A stretch of DNA of 64,000 nucleotides from UBA6059 sp965227155 (GTDB taxonomy: Bacteria; Bacteroidota; Bacteroidia; Cytophagales; Cyclobacteriaceae). This document shows positions 24,527 to 33,585 of this stretch, in pieces (within the stretch, counting starts at the first letter, position 1; every line of letters starts with the position of its first letter). Under the pieces are notes generated by a model. The model did not search any database and was not told the origin of the DNA. It saw only the letters and a program-made list of their open reading frames with translations. The position numbers and the translations under genes are program-made. The stretch lies in the NCBI GenBank assembly GCA_965227155.1, contig OZ245731.1, forward strand, positions 4,340,001 to 4,404,000, written 5' to 3'.

Positions 24527-25003
24527 CTACGCTTTTTGGGTTGTTTTTTGAGTGAAGAACTTCGTCAAACCAAATCGATGAGAAGTTGGAAATGCCGCTA
24601 AAACTATAAGTGCGGCTGCCTCAACGAGGTTCTTATTGATGATGAAAAAGTTGCCATCAGCTGCCGGACTTTCAAGTCCGGGCCATGCGGGATGCGCCAG
24701 GTAGTACAAGACCAAAAACATGGCCCCTGCCCAACTGAAATATCGATCCATTATACCCAGCAACAATGATAAACCTACCAATACCAGGATCAACATGTTG
24801 AGCGTATCAACGATACCTATCAAATCATCACTGGCCAGAAACCTGAAAAAATCTTGCAGAAAGCTGTTGCTTGAGAGCAAATAACCTTTGGCTGTCCAGC
24901 CGGGGTTGTACAGTTTAACAATACCCTCATAAAGAAAATGCCAGCCTATCATCATTCGAAGTACGATCAGGCTGCCATATTGAAATTTTGTTTCTGTCAA
25001 CAT
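24527..25003 (-). CDS. DoxX-family membrane protein
   Basis: 158 residues with four hydrophobic helices and a conserved N-terminal R-M-M-I-G-W-H-F-L-Y-E-G-I-x-K (about 16-30), a DoxX hallmark. The loop between helices 1 and 2 (Y-N-P-G-W-T-A-K-G-Y-L) is also typical of the group found next to exported Gfo/Idh/MocA dehydrogenases. Four bases separate it from that oxidoreductase, so the two form one operon, DoxX first. A membrane redox role has been proposed for DoxX proteins, but the electron acceptor is not known. Confidence 0.87.
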   Translation of the reverse strand: MLTETKFQYGSLIVLRMMIGWHFLYEGIVKLYNPGWTAKGYLLSSNSFLQDFFRFLASDDLIGIVDTLNMLILVLVGLSLLLGIMDRYFSWAGAMFLVLYYLAHPAWPGLESPAADGNFFIINKNLVEAAALIVLAAFPTSHRFGLTKFFTQKTTQKA

Positions 25004-25118
25004 AACTGCTGTGGGTTATTTGCATGGCTAGTTTAGTACAAGCTTTTATTTCAGCCAATGATGACCGTCATTACCAGTTATGTTTATTTACATGAAATTG
25101 AGATTGAAGAAAGAAAAG

Positions 25119-25228
25119 GTCGGACGATGGTCAGACCTGTATGCGCCTGACTGACGTAAAAGTCAGACGATAGTAAGACCGATATACTTTAGACTTTGAT
25201 TATCTAATGCGTCCGATTACCGTCTGAC
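25119..25228. repeat. Degenerate GTCAGACGAT repeats in intergenic DNA
   Basis: Within the 380-base gap 25004-25382 a motif recurs: 25119-25142 (GTCGGACGATGGTCAGACC), 25162-25185 (GTCAGACGATAGTAAGACC) and, inverted, 25211-25228. Copies 1 and 2 agree at 19 of 24 positions, 43 bp apart. TCAGACGATA recurs at 25347-25356 within a terminator loop. It could be a regulator-binding array or a decayed small repeat. The rest of the gap shows nothing else. Confidence 0.5.
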
Positions 25229-25326
25229 TAGAAGTAGGCTCGAAAGTTTAGATGATTATAATGGAGACCTATCCATAACGTCTTACTAATCGAAACAGCT
25301 TAAAGCAAGAGGTAATCCTTATTTAC

Positions 25327-25361
25327 AAAAAAAGCGGTACCGCCCATCAGACGATACCGCT
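25327..25361 (-). terminator. Rho-independent terminator of the CDGSH gene
   Basis: On the minus strand AGCGGTA and TACCGCT arms (7 bp, 15-base loop) are followed by seven T residues. It lies about 20 bases past the stop of the CDGSH gene at 25383, the right place and direction for its terminator. Confidence 0.75.
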
Positions 25362-25382
25362 CGTATTTAAAATCAATTGCAA

Positions 25383-25619
25383 TTACAGTTTGCTGTGCGT
25401 GCCATCGCAAAAACCCGGGTTGCTGGTTTGCTTGCACATGCATAAATAAGCAGTTTTTGATTCTTCTGCTTTCATCATTTTCGGTGTGATGCCAGTTCCT
25501 TTATGTGAACCATCGCAAAATGGTTGATTTGAGGAATGACCACAGGCACACCAGGCATATGTTTTTCCTGCTTCCAGTTCTACGGCTTTCGGTGCTTTAG
25601 CTGCTATTTGTGCTTCCAT
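25383..25619 (-). CDS. Tandem CDGSH iron-sulfur domain protein
   Basis: A 78-residue protein consisting of two CDGSH motifs. The first is C24-A-C26-G-H-x6-C35-D-G-S-H39, the second C60-M-C62-x8-C71-D-G-T-H75. Each binds a [2Fe-2S] cluster through three Cys and one His, as in mitoNEET-type proteins. The tandem arrangement, without a membrane anchor, is the soluble bacterial class. Such proteins are linked to redox or iron-sulfur homeostasis. It is its own transcription unit, ending in a clear terminator, next to msrA (99 bases away). Confidence 0.92.
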   Translation of the reverse strand: MEAQIAAKAPKAVELEAGKTYAWCACGHSSNQPFCDGSHKGTGITPKMMKAEESKTAYLCMCKQTSNPGFCDGTHSKL

Positions 25620-25718
25620 GTTTGTGTCTTTAGTTTAGATACATAACACTAACCACGGCTGCTGGTTCTTACAGAAACTAATTTATAGTTAGTCTAAAGA
25701 AAGCTAAGCTGCCGATAG

Positions 25719-26267
25719 CTATTTCAGCTTTTCCGCAAACCGCTTTTTAAACTTCTCAACCTTGGGTCGGATCACAAAAGCGCAGTATGGCTGACTGCCA
25801 TTCTCATTATAATAATTATTATGGTAATCCTCGGCAGGATAGAATACTTCAAAAGGTTTGATTTCGGTAACAATAGGGTCAGTAAACACACCTGATGCAT
25901 CGAGCTGCTTTTTGTATTGCTCTGCAATTTCTTTTTGAGCATCATCATGGTAAAAGACAGCTGATCGATACTGCGTACCCACGTCATTGCCCTGCCTGTT
26001 GAGTGTAGTAGGATCATGCGTGTTCCAGAAAATCTCCAAAAGCTCTTCATACGAAATAACCTCTGGATCAAACTGAATCTGTGAGCATTCTGCATGGCCG
26101 GTTGACCCTGTCACAACCTCCTTGTAAGCAGGGTTTTTCACATGCCCACCGGAAAAGCCGACCGTGATTTTCTCGACACCCTTTACCCTTTGAAAAACCG
26201 CTTCTGTGCACCAGAAGCAACCATTTGCCAATGTGGCTGTCTCCAGTTTCTTATTATTATCAGACAT
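25719..26267 (-). CDS. msrA: Peptide-methionine (S)-S-oxide reductase MsrA
   Basis: Repairs oxidised methionine. The 182-residue protein contains the active site G-C17-F-W-C-T-E near the N-terminus, G-F-S-G-G-H in place of the usual G-Y-x-G-G, the H-A-E-C motif (here G-H-A-E-C-S-Q-I-Q-F-D-P), T-L-N-R-Q-G-N-D-V-G-T-Q-Y-R-S, and F-Y-P-A-E-D-Y-H near the end. All residues expected for catalysis and substrate binding are present. No signal peptide, so it acts in the cytoplasm. Not fused to MsrB, which is not in the window. Confidence 0.95.
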   Translation of the reverse strand: MSDNNKKLETATLANGCFWCTEAVFQRVKGVEKITVGFSGGHVKNPAYKEVVTGSTGHAECSQIQFDPEVISYEELLEIFWNTHDPTTLNRQGNDVGTQYRSAVFYHDDAQKEIAEQYKKQLDASGVFTDPIVTEIKPFEVFYPAEDYHNNYYNENGSQPYCAFVIRPKVEKFKKRFAEKLK

Positions 26268-26314
26268 GTTTATCTCTTATTTTAATGAACCTAGTAAACG
26301 GCAAGATAAGCGAA

Positions 26315-27160
26315 TTAGTTTTCCCAAAAACTATATTTAAATGTGATGAAATGATCAGTATTTCCTTCACTGTCCAGTGCATTGACTTTTGTCAGCCTTT
26401 CTGAGTTTTGATCATTCGTGCTATATTCAAAAACCAGGGATTTAAAAGCACCAGAATCTGTATTAGGATGAATGTTTTCTAACCTCAAACTACTGATCAA
26501 TCCTGATTTTTCCTCAAGTATGTACTTTTTGAAGGGCATTTTGGATGCTGAGTGCTGTATATGAATAGTTTGATCAATCCGGTGGAAAGCCATTTGTATC
26601 GGTAACGATTCTGACCAATTTCTATGAACAACTTTGATAAAACCTACAATTTCGTCTCCATCGGAATGTATGGTATAATCTTCTTTGATGCGTATCGCCT
26701 TTTTATTGATCGGATCAACAAATTTGTCGTATATCTCTTCTTCTAGCTTTTCATAAGCAAGCGTATACTCAAAGAACACATCTCTGTTTTGTTCCGAATT
26801 AAATTCACATCCTTGTATAAGTTTACAGGCATTGAAAAGCCATTTTTCCAGGTCATCTGGAGTAATATTAATATTTGTTGTAGCAAGAAGAGCATACGCC
26901 AAAAAGTCTGGTATTAATAGATATTGAGCTACTTTAGCAGGAATTGCATTATGCCTCAAAAGCATTTCCAGGTCTTTATCTGGCAGATTGCTTGAGGTAA
27001 CTATTCCTGTTTCTGAAAATTCAATGAAACTTAATGGTGTAGCGTCTGTTTTAGCATTTGGATCGACGAAAAATGCATCTATTCTTTTGATCTTAGTTTG
27101 CGCACAAATCTTGCTGCAACTGATAAACACAAGAATAATACTTAGGAATATGTATCGCAT
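26315..27160 (-). CDS. Secreted hypothetical protein
   Basis: 281 residues with a signal peptide (about 1-20, ending K-I-C-A-Q; a Cys at residue 15 in I-S-C-S is not ideal as a lipobox). The mature part is soluble, mixed helix and strand, and ends in strand-rich sequence (H-F-I-T-F-K-Y-S-F). I do not recognise a family. It lies divergent to the MATE transporter gene with only 32 bases between the start codons, so the two probably share a regulatory region. Confidence 0.6.
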   Translation of the reverse strand: MRYIFLSIILVFISCSKICAQTKIKRIDAFFVDPNAKTDATPLSFIEFSETGIVTSSNLPDKDLEMLLRHNAIPAKVAQYLLIPDFLAYALLATTNINITPDDLEKWLFNACKLIQGCEFNSEQNRDVFFEYTLAYEKLEEEIYDKFVDPINKKAIRIKEDYTIHSDGDEIVGFIKVVHRNWSESLPIQMAFHRIDQTIHIQHSASKMPFKKYILEEKSGLISSLRLENIHPNTDSGAFKSLVFEYSTNDQNSERLTKVNALDSEGNTDHFITFKYSFWEN

Positions 27161-27192
27161 AAATAAAAGGAAAGTAAAGGTATAGACTCATA

Positions 27193-28554
27193 GTGAAAAA
27201 CAGAAGAAACCTTACAGAGGGCTCCATCAGTCGCCACATGACACAAATGACCATACCAATGATCTTCGGAATTTTGAGTATGGTGGCCTTCAATCTGATC
27301 GATACCTATTTTGTCGGTCAATTGGGTGAAGACCAGCTGGCTGCTCTTAGCTTCACATTTCCTGTGATTATGGTCATTTTTAGCCTGATACAAGGCATTG
27401 GTATTGGTGCCACTGCCCTAATTTCTAAGTCCATCGGAAAAAATGATTATGCCAAAGCACAGCGCGAAACTTCAGACTCATTATTCCTGGGCGTAGTGCT
27501 GGCATTGATCTTTGTCACTATCGGTTTGTTGACCATTCGTCCCACTTTCACCCTGCTTGGTGCCTCGGAACGTATTCTACCCTACATCGAAGAATACATG
27601 ACCCTATGGTACCTGGCCATACTTTTTGTAGTGATCCCATTTATCGGTAACAGTGCCATCAGGGCCACGGGAGATGCCCGTACACCCAGTTTGATCATGC
27701 TTTTTGCGGTATTGATCAATGCTATTCTTGATCCATTACTGATATTTGGATATGGACCATTTCCTGCATTAGGTATACAGGGTGCTGCTATGGCTACAGC
27801 CATTTCCAGGGCTATGACCATGGTGCTGTCGCTTTGGATATTATACAAGCGGGAGAAGCTTATTACGTTGCATATACCAGCCAGAAATGTGCTGGTTGGT
27901 TGCTGGAAATCCATCCTTTATATCGGTTTACCGACAGGCATTTCACGGATGATGATCCCTTTTGCAGCCGGTGTTATCACTGCGATTCTCGCCGGTTTTG
28001 ATGAAGCGGCAGTAGCAGCTTATGGTGTTGGTACACGCATCGAGTTTCTGATTTCCAGTGTTTTGATCGCTTTGTCCGCTTCCGTAGGCCCTTTTACCGG
28101 TCAAAATCTCGGTGCAAGAAGGTTTGATCGTATACGCACGGCCTTACGCCAAAGCAATGGCTTTTCTATTATATGGAGTGTGGTTTTGGCTTTGATACTC
28201 ATTCCTTTTGCCAGGCCGGCTGCTGCTATTTTTACAGATAGTGAGGACGTAATTGACTACCTGGTTCGGTTTTTATGGATAGTGCCTATGAGTTTCGGCT
28301 TTCAGGGTATTGTGCAAATTGTAAATGCCAACCTCAATACAATGAATAAACCCATGCATGCCTCAGCTATTATTGCGATTCAAAACTTCATCATTTTCAT
28401 TCCCCTGGCTTACGTGGGATCCTCATTGATTGGCGTGGATGGTGTGTTCGCCAGTGTTTGCGTAACCTATGTCTTTGGTGGTATTCTGTCAATGATTGCC
28501 AATAAATGGATACTGGCTAAGGAAGAAAAAACTATGGTGTCAACGCCCGCCTGA
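27193..28554 (+). CDS. MATE family multidrug efflux transporter
   Basis: 453 residues with about 12 membrane helices. The GTG start at 27193 is preferred because it gives L-T-E-G-S-I-S-R-H-x-x-x-M-T-I-P-M, the standard MATE N-terminus. Other family features include N-L-I-D-T-Y-F-V-G-Q-L-G near residue 35, A-T-G-D-A-R-T-P near 155 and its second-half echo. MATE pumps export cationic drugs or metabolites using H+ or Na+. The substrate is unknown. Its 3' end overlaps the convergent small membrane gene by 15 bases. Confidence 0.93.
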   Translation: MKNRRNLTEGSISRHMTQMTIPMIFGILSMVAFNLIDTYFVGQLGEDQLAALSFTFPVIMVIFSLIQGIGIGATALISKSIGKNDYAKAQRETSDSLFLGVVLALIFVTIGLLTIRPTFTLLGASERILPYIEEYMTLWYLAILFVVIPFIGNSAIRATGDARTPSLIMLFAVLINAILDPLLIFGYGPFPALGIQGAAMATAISRAMTMVLSLWILYKREKLITLHIPARNVLVGCWKSILYIGLPTGISRMMIPFAAGVITAILAGFDEAAVAAYGVGTRIEFLISSVLIALSASVGPFTGQNLGARRFDRIRTALRQSNGFSIIWSVVLALILIPFARPAAAIFTDSEDVIDYLVRFLWIVPMSFGFQGIVQIVNANLNTMNKPMHASAIIAIQNFIIFIPLAYVGSSLIGVDGVFASVCVTYVFGGILSMIANKWILAKEEKTMVSTPA

Positions 28555-28779
28555 GAAAGTTTTTTGATAAAGTGTTTCCAGCTTTTCACGATCCTGCTCA
28601 TCCAGGTCCTGTCTGACCAGCGTGCGAAATAGGTCACCCCGTGAGTTGATATTGTATTTCGAAAGGATATCATTCTTTTTCCAGGTTTTCCTTTGCTTCC
28701 TGATGTAAAAAAACAGTCCTATTTGCATGAGTAAGGCAAATATTAGAAAACCAATTACTACCCAAAGCGTGGTGATCAT
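28540..28779 (-). CDS. Small single-helix membrane protein
   Basis: 79 residues: an N-terminal membrane helix (about 3-27) followed by a basic segment (R-K-Q-R-K-T-W-K-K) and an acidic, helical tail (Q-D-L-D-E-Q-D-R-E-K-L-E-T-L-Y). By the positive-inside rule the tail is cytoplasmic. Not a recognised family. It overlaps the DUF3253 gene by 4 bases and the end of the MATE gene (opposite strand) by 15. The coupled arrangement supports a real gene. Confidence 0.6.
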   Translation of the reverse strand: MITTLWVVIGFLIFALLMQIGLFFYIRKQRKTWKKNDILSKYNINSRGDLFRTLVRQDLDEQDREKLETLYQKTFSGGR

Positions 28780-29042
28780 GAATTATGCTTTAATCTAATG
28801 GGGCCTTTTACATGATCGCTACCCACAGGCTTACCCTTTTGTGTAACAACTATATCTCCTGCTTCATGAAGAGCGTAGGCTCTACGCCTTACCCTATCCA
28901 TGTAGGCACGCCAATTCTCAGGATACAAGGATCTGGCCACCTCTGAAGGGCATATAGATGCTGATGAGCCACGATCACTAGTCATATCCATTATTTTTTG
29001 ATCAATTCTTTGGTCGTCAATAGGTGGGTTATTTTCATCCAT
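28776..29042 (-). CDS. DUF3253 domain protein
   Basis: 88 residues with the DUF3253 winged-helix-like pattern: R-G-x-S-A-S-I-C-P-S-E-V-A-R-S-L near residue 25, then N-W-R-A-Y-M-D-R-V-R-R-R-A-Y and D-I-V-V-T-Q-K-G-K-P-V. Family function is not established; a nucleic-acid-binding role is plausible from the fold. Translationally coupled to the gene after it (4-base overlap) and one base from the gene before it. Confidence 0.8.
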   Translation of the reverse strand: MDENNPPIDDQRIDQKIMDMTSDRGSSASICPSEVARSLYPENWRAYMDRVRRRAYALHEAGDIVVTQKGKPVGSDHVKGPIRLKHNS

Positions 29043-29043
29043 A

Positions 29044-29274
29044 TCAAATTTCTTTCAACATTTTGACTCTATTGATGACACCCTGTCCAAACAAGCAAAG
29101 GCCACTATTGGTAACGATCAACGCTACCGTACCATAAGCTACCCATCCCCAGCCTTCCGGATGATTCAGCTTGTAAATAATAGCTTCACCGGTTAAAGAA
29201 AGTCCGAATCCAAAGCATATCAGACCGCTGATCGCGTAAGTAAGCCACTGCTTTTTAAGTGAAGACATAGCCAA
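29044..29274 (-). CDS. Small membrane protein with two predicted helices
   Basis: 76 residues with hydrophobic helices at about 10-30 and 42-62 joined by a short polar loop. No motif I recognise. It is first in a three-gene minus-strand run with the DUF3253 and single-helix proteins (gaps of 1 base and -4 bases), which argues that it is real. It is divergent from the symporter at 29326. Confidence 0.6.
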   Translation of the reverse strand: MAMSSLKKQWLTYAISGLICFGFGLSLTGEAIIYKLNHPEGWGWVAYGTVALIVTNSGLCLFGQGVINRVKMLKEI

Positions 29275-29325
29275 TCAATTTTTATTTAAATTTAACAAGA
29301 TCGTATCACTTAAAAACCATCAACC

Positions 29326-30936
29326 ATGCAAATTGCCGTCATCGATTGGGTGATTATTGGCCTTTACTTGCTGGGCATGATTTTGCTGAGTATTTACCTT
29401 TCCAGGGGCCAAAAAGACCAAAAAGATTATTACCTGGGTGGAAATTCATTTGGAGCATTCCCCACAGCCATGTCTATCATGGCCTCACAATGCTCTACCA
29501 ACAGTATATTAGGCGCACCGGCGTTTGTAGCCTTTGCTGTAGGCGGTGGATTGGTATGGCTCCAATATGAACTGGCCGTGCCCATTGCTATGGTATTCCT
29601 CATGATTTTTGTGCTTCCTGTCTTCAAGAAGCGTGGTGTCATATCCATCTATCAATATCTTGGTGATCGGTTTGGCAGTGGCACACGAATAGCGCTTAGT
29701 ATACTATTTCAGATTCTAAGAGCTTTTGCTACTGGTGTAATTATCTATGGCGTTTCGCATGTGATTGCTTTCTGCACGGGCATCAGCTTTTTCTGGTCGG
29801 TCATCGTGTTAGGTATCATAACCATCATTTATGATACCATTGGCGGTATGAAAGCGGTGATTCTATCGGATGTTATACAGATGATTGTACTTTATACTTC
29901 TATTGTTTTTGTGATTTTTATCTCAATTGACCTGCTGGGTGGACTTGGCAACATGATGGCCATGATGGAACCTGAAAGACTGAAGGCTATTGATTTTAAG
30001 AATTTTGGTATCAATGGCAATGATTTTGCATTTTGGCCGATGTTTTTTGGTGGAATATTCCTCTATGTAGCCTATTACGGGTTTGATCAGACGCAGGTTC
30101 AGCGGCAATTATCTACCAGGGACACTCCTGCCACCTTGAATTCCCTCTTCTTAAATGGCTTGCTTAGATTCCCTTTGGTACTCACATATTTGTTTTTGGG
30201 AATTTGCCTGGGTGCCTATGCAGTGGTCAATCCTGAGTTTTATGGGAGCCTTCCCGATAATGAATCCGGAGGTAAAATCATTGATCTGGCATTGCCGGTA
30301 TTTGTGGAATCTCAGTTCGCCCCTGGTTTTGTTGGTTTATTTTTCGTTGGCTTGTTTTCCGCAGCTATGAGCTCGCTGGACTCTACCATCAATTCATTGA
30401 GCGCCACCACCATGCAGGACATAGTAAAGGATGGATTCAAGCTGGAACTATCAGAAAAGGCTGAATTATGGATCAGCAAAGGCCTGACAGTTTTTTGGGG
30501 CACCACCTGTATGATCTTTGCCTTCTACGTGGGTGGTATATCAGACTCCATTATTGTATCCATCAACAAGATCAGCTCATTGGCCAATGGGCCAATTTTA
30601 GGCGTATTTCTGCTAGGGCTTTTTACCAAAAGAACCTCAAACCTTGGAGCTCTCGTGGGCTTAATCGGTGGCTTTTTGTTCAATCTAATGCTTTGGGTGT
30701 ATTTCCCTTCTATCAGTTGGCTGTGGTGGAACCTTACCGGCTTTATTGTCACCTTTGTGATTGGTCTGGTCGTATCTATTTTGTCAGGTGCAAAAGCTGT
30801 AAAAATGATTGATTCATTAACCTATAATTCATTGGAATTCAAGGTGTATAGCTTTTCCAATTCATGGAACACTAAATACCTTTTCCTAATTGGCTATACC
30901 ATTGTTATTCTTGCTATTCTGGTATGGGTTTTCTGA
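29326..30936 (+). CDS. Sodium:solute symporter (SSS family)
   Basis: 536 residues with about 13-14 membrane helices and the SSS hallmarks: K-D-Y-Y-L-G-G near residue 33, S-I-L-G-A-P-A-F near 64, Y-D-T-I-G-G-M-K-A-V-I-L-S-D-V-I-Q (about 165-181), the Q-V-Q-R motif near 260 and S-S-L-D-S-T-I-N-S near 350. These match the Na+-coupled SSS group that carries sugars, sialic acid or similar solutes; the exact substrate is not decided by sequence. It is monocistronic and converges with the CHAT protein gene (3-base gap). Confidence 0.92.
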   Translation: MQIAVIDWVIIGLYLLGMILLSIYLSRGQKDQKDYYLGGNSFGAFPTAMSIMASQCSTNSILGAPAFVAFAVGGGLVWLQYELAVPIAMVFLMIFVLPVFKKRGVISIYQYLGDRFGSGTRIALSILFQILRAFATGVIIYGVSHVIAFCTGISFFWSVIVLGIITIIYDTIGGMKAVILSDVIQMIVLYTSIVFVIFISIDLLGGLGNMMAMMEPERLKAIDFKNFGINGNDFAFWPMFFGGIFLYVAYYGFDQTQVQRQLSTRDTPATLNSLFLNGLLRFPLVLTYLFLGICLGAYAVVNPEFYGSLPDNESGGKIIDLALPVFVESQFAPGFVGLFFVGLFSAAMSSLDSTINSLSATTMQDIVKDGFKLELSEKAELWISKGLTVFWGTTCMIFAFYVGGISDSIIVSINKISSLANGPILGVFLLGLFTKRTSNLGALVGLIGGFLFNLMLWVYFPSISWLWWNLTGFIVTFVIGLVVSILSGAKAVKMIDSLTYNSLEFKVYSFSNSWNTKYLFLIGYTIVILAILVWVF

Positions 30937-30939
30937 TTG

Positions 30940-33585
30940 CTACTGCCCAATCAATATAAAAGGCGCCCAATAATAAGGAGAGGCATATTGCTCGGATTTC
31001 ATCAATTGCAGCTTAGCATATCGAAGCGATTCTTTATAGGTATGAGCATCAGTATCAAGCAGATGATAGCGGTAAAAATCAACCATAAGTGAAGAGGTCG
31101 AGGCATCGGCTACTTTCCATAAAGAAACCACCAGGTTACTAGCTCCGGCATAAGTAAACGCACGCGATAGTCCCAATAAGCCTTCTCCTGTAACCTGCTG
31201 TCCTAAACCCGTTTCACAAGCCGATAAGGTAACCATATCAGCATTGATCATCGTATTGTAAATATCACCTGCATAAAACACTCCATCTTCCTGCGCATCG
31301 CCTTTCAAAAATACACCAGAAAGCTCAGGCTTATTTTCATCAACGATACCATGGGTAGCAAAATGCAGGTAGCCATAAGACGAGAGATCCGAGTTCTTTA
31401 AAGAGGATTCTGTGGCATCTTGGTGAAGCTTTAAAGAAACCTCATGGTTTTTACCTGCAAACAATTCACCAAGCACTTTAACCTCTTTTTCAGTGCCCGG
31501 AAGTGCACCCATATTATCAAACCGCACTGGCGCAATGAGCATGACACGCTTTTGATCCTGCTGATTTATTTTTTGTGTTTGCAATAATAGTGCGCTGGAA
31601 AAATTATAGCTGATCAGGTGTTTTTCAATCAGGTATTTTTGCTCGGATGGATCAAATAGCACCTCAAAAGGAATATCATTCAATTCCCCATCTGGTAAAA
31701 TGGTAAGATCATAATATTGATCGCTAAACTCCGGCACCAGCATTTCATATAAGCTGGCAGCATGGTCCATAATTGTTTCCTTAGCGTTGTATTTCAGGCT
31801 GTTGCGAAAGCCTCTAAGCAATTTCTTGTAATTATCTGGCTTTTGACGGGTAGCTATTTCTAGTTTGCTTTCAGTGATCTGAAAAATATACAAGTGCTCA
31901 TCAGTGACATAATAATTAAGAACCATCTGCCCGGGGCTCAGGAAAGTCTGAAGTGCTTCCAGTGAATAATCGGCCTTACCATATTTGAGATTATAATACT
32001 GAGGGAAATCCGCCTCCATCCTATCGATCAATGCACGATGAGCATTTTGGTAATCGAACAGCTTCTGACTGTTTTGCGTCAGGTTTTTTCCTGCGCTGAT
32101 TTGCTGTTGATAAAAAGTGATTTCCGTCTTCAGGCTGTCTTCCAGCTGAATAATCTCAGCCGGTATACCCGCAAAGGATTTGGCATGCGTATCCTGAATA
32201 GCATCCAGGAGCACAGATGCCTTGCTCTTTTCCAGAAAACCATATGCCTGCTCATAGTATTTCGATTTTGAGAAAGGCTGATCTGCCAAAACAAGGCTTA
32301 GCCTGATCCCGTTGTTGTAAATAATTCGGGAGGTTTCACCCAGATTCAATTTATCCTTTTCAATAGGCCTGTTCCTTCGTATGGATTCTAGTAAGGCATC
32401 AGCAAGCTCATAGGTACGGAGGGCACTTTTAATATCCCTGGGCTTCAATGATTTCTCAAAATGCACCGCCTCTAGTGCCTTGGCCTTTGCCAGCATAGCG
32501 GAAAGCAGGTAATCGGCATTATAATACCCTTTCATCATGGGGTCATCATAATTATCCTCAAAAGATTGATTGGGCAGATTGGCATAAATAGCCTGCTGAT
32601 AATAGGAAAGTGCTTTTTTGAAGTCATCACTCTTTTGATAAGCAGAACCTAACTGAAAATAGGTATTGGCAATCTCCGGATGCTTTAGACCATATAGCCT
32701 TTTGTACATGGCTAATGCCTGGTCGTAGGATTCTATCGCCGAAGGATAATTGTTTTGCTGCATGAGCATATCGCCCGTCAGCGCAAATGTGAAGGCTTTA
32801 TTAGGATGGTCACCACTCAGGCTATTCTCCCATATTTCCTGCACCTGATTAATTCGATCCAGCGCTGTAAATATGTCATTCTGGAGACTGGCAGTTCGGG
32901 CCAGGTTCAGCAGGCAGAATGCCACTTTGGGATGTGTTTCACCGAGCAGTGCACGATAAGTGGCCAGAGCTTTATCGAAATAGGCTTCAGCTGCTGATGG
33001 ATATGATTCGAGGTAGACCAGCCCAATATTATTTTCTGAATCTGCGATGGCCAGTTTATTGGTATAACCTTCCATTCTTAAATCCAGCGCCCTATCGTGG
33101 TATTGCAAAGCCAGGTTCGAATTTCCACTATTCCATTGCGCAACACCTTGCAGGTTGTAAACATCAGCCATTATACCTTCATCTCCTGAAGCCAGATTTT
33201 CGGCAGCATCCAGCACTTCCAGTGCCTGTTCAATTCTACCGCTCTGCAGCAGGTTTTCGGCCTGAACAGTATAAATTCTGGCCTTCAAGGCTGATTCTTC
33301 AAGCTTGTTTTTATCGTAAAATGCTATTGCATCTGCCAGTCTGGTATTGCTTGACTCTATTTTTGCCAGCCTAACTTCACACAACGCTGCATTGGCCTGA
33401 CATGTGATGTACTTGGATGGGTTTTGCTCTATTTCCGCCTTTGCCAATTCCACAGTCAGTTCTTCAAGAGCAACCTGGTAAGCGGCGTTATTAATCAAAG
33501 AATCGACCTTTTTAAGAAATCCATTTTCTTGCGCATTGGCAGAAAGCGCAAGAAAAATTAGGAATATGGTAGCCAGGCATCTCAA
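30940..33585 (-). CDS. Exported TPR protein with a C-terminal CHAT peptidase domain
   Basis: 881 residues with a signal peptide (1-18, ending S-A-N-A-Q). Residues about 100-400 are a series of TPR repeats, several with the A-x-x-Y/H-x-D-x-A-L core, next a linker helix region (about 430-560). The C-terminal CHAT domain shows catalytic His745 (Y-L-H-F-A-T-H-G) and Cys790 (L-S-A-C-E-T-G), both intact, with the late S-L-W-K-V strand. CHAT domains are caspase-like proteases, as in separase. The signal peptide places it outside the cytoplasm. It overlaps the preceding outer-membrane protein gene by 4 bases. Confidence 0.9.
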   Translation of the reverse strand: MRCLATIFLIFLALSANAQENGFLKKVDSLINNAAYQVALEELTVELAKAEIEQNPSKYITCQANAALCEVRLAKIESSNTRLADAIAFYDKNKLEESALKARIYTVQAENLLQSGRIEQALEVLDAAENLASGDEGIMADVYNLQGVAQWNSGNSNLALQYHDRALDLRMEGYTNKLAIADSENNIGLVYLESYPSAAEAYFDKALATYRALLGETHPKVAFCLLNLARTASLQNDIFTALDRINQVQEIWENSLSGDHPNKAFTFALTGDMLMQQNNYPSAIESYDQALAMYKRLYGLKHPEIANTYFQLGSAYQKSDDFKKALSYYQQAIYANLPNQSFEDNYDDPMMKGYYNADYLLSAMLAKAKALEAVHFEKSLKPRDIKSALRTYELADALLESIRRNRPIEKDKLNLGETSRIIYNNGIRLSLVLADQPFSKSKYYEQAYGFLEKSKASVLLDAIQDTHAKSFAGIPAEIIQLEDSLKTEITFYQQQISAGKNLTQNSQKLFDYQNAHRALIDRMEADFPQYYNLKYGKADYSLEALQTFLSPGQMVLNYYVTDEHLYIFQITESKLEIATRQKPDNYKKLLRGFRNSLKYNAKETIMDHAASLYEMLVPEFSDQYYDLTILPDGELNDIPFEVLFDPSEQKYLIEKHLISYNFSSALLLQTQKINQQDQKRVMLIAPVRFDNMGALPGTEKEVKVLGELFAGKNHEVSLKLHQDATESSLKNSDLSSYGYLHFATHGIVDENKPELSGVFLKGDAQEDGVFYAGDIYNTMINADMVTLSACETGLGQQVTGEGLLGLSRAFTYAGASNLVVSLWKVADASTSSLMVDFYRYHLLDTDAHTYKESLRYAKLQLMKSEQYASPYYWAPFILIGQ

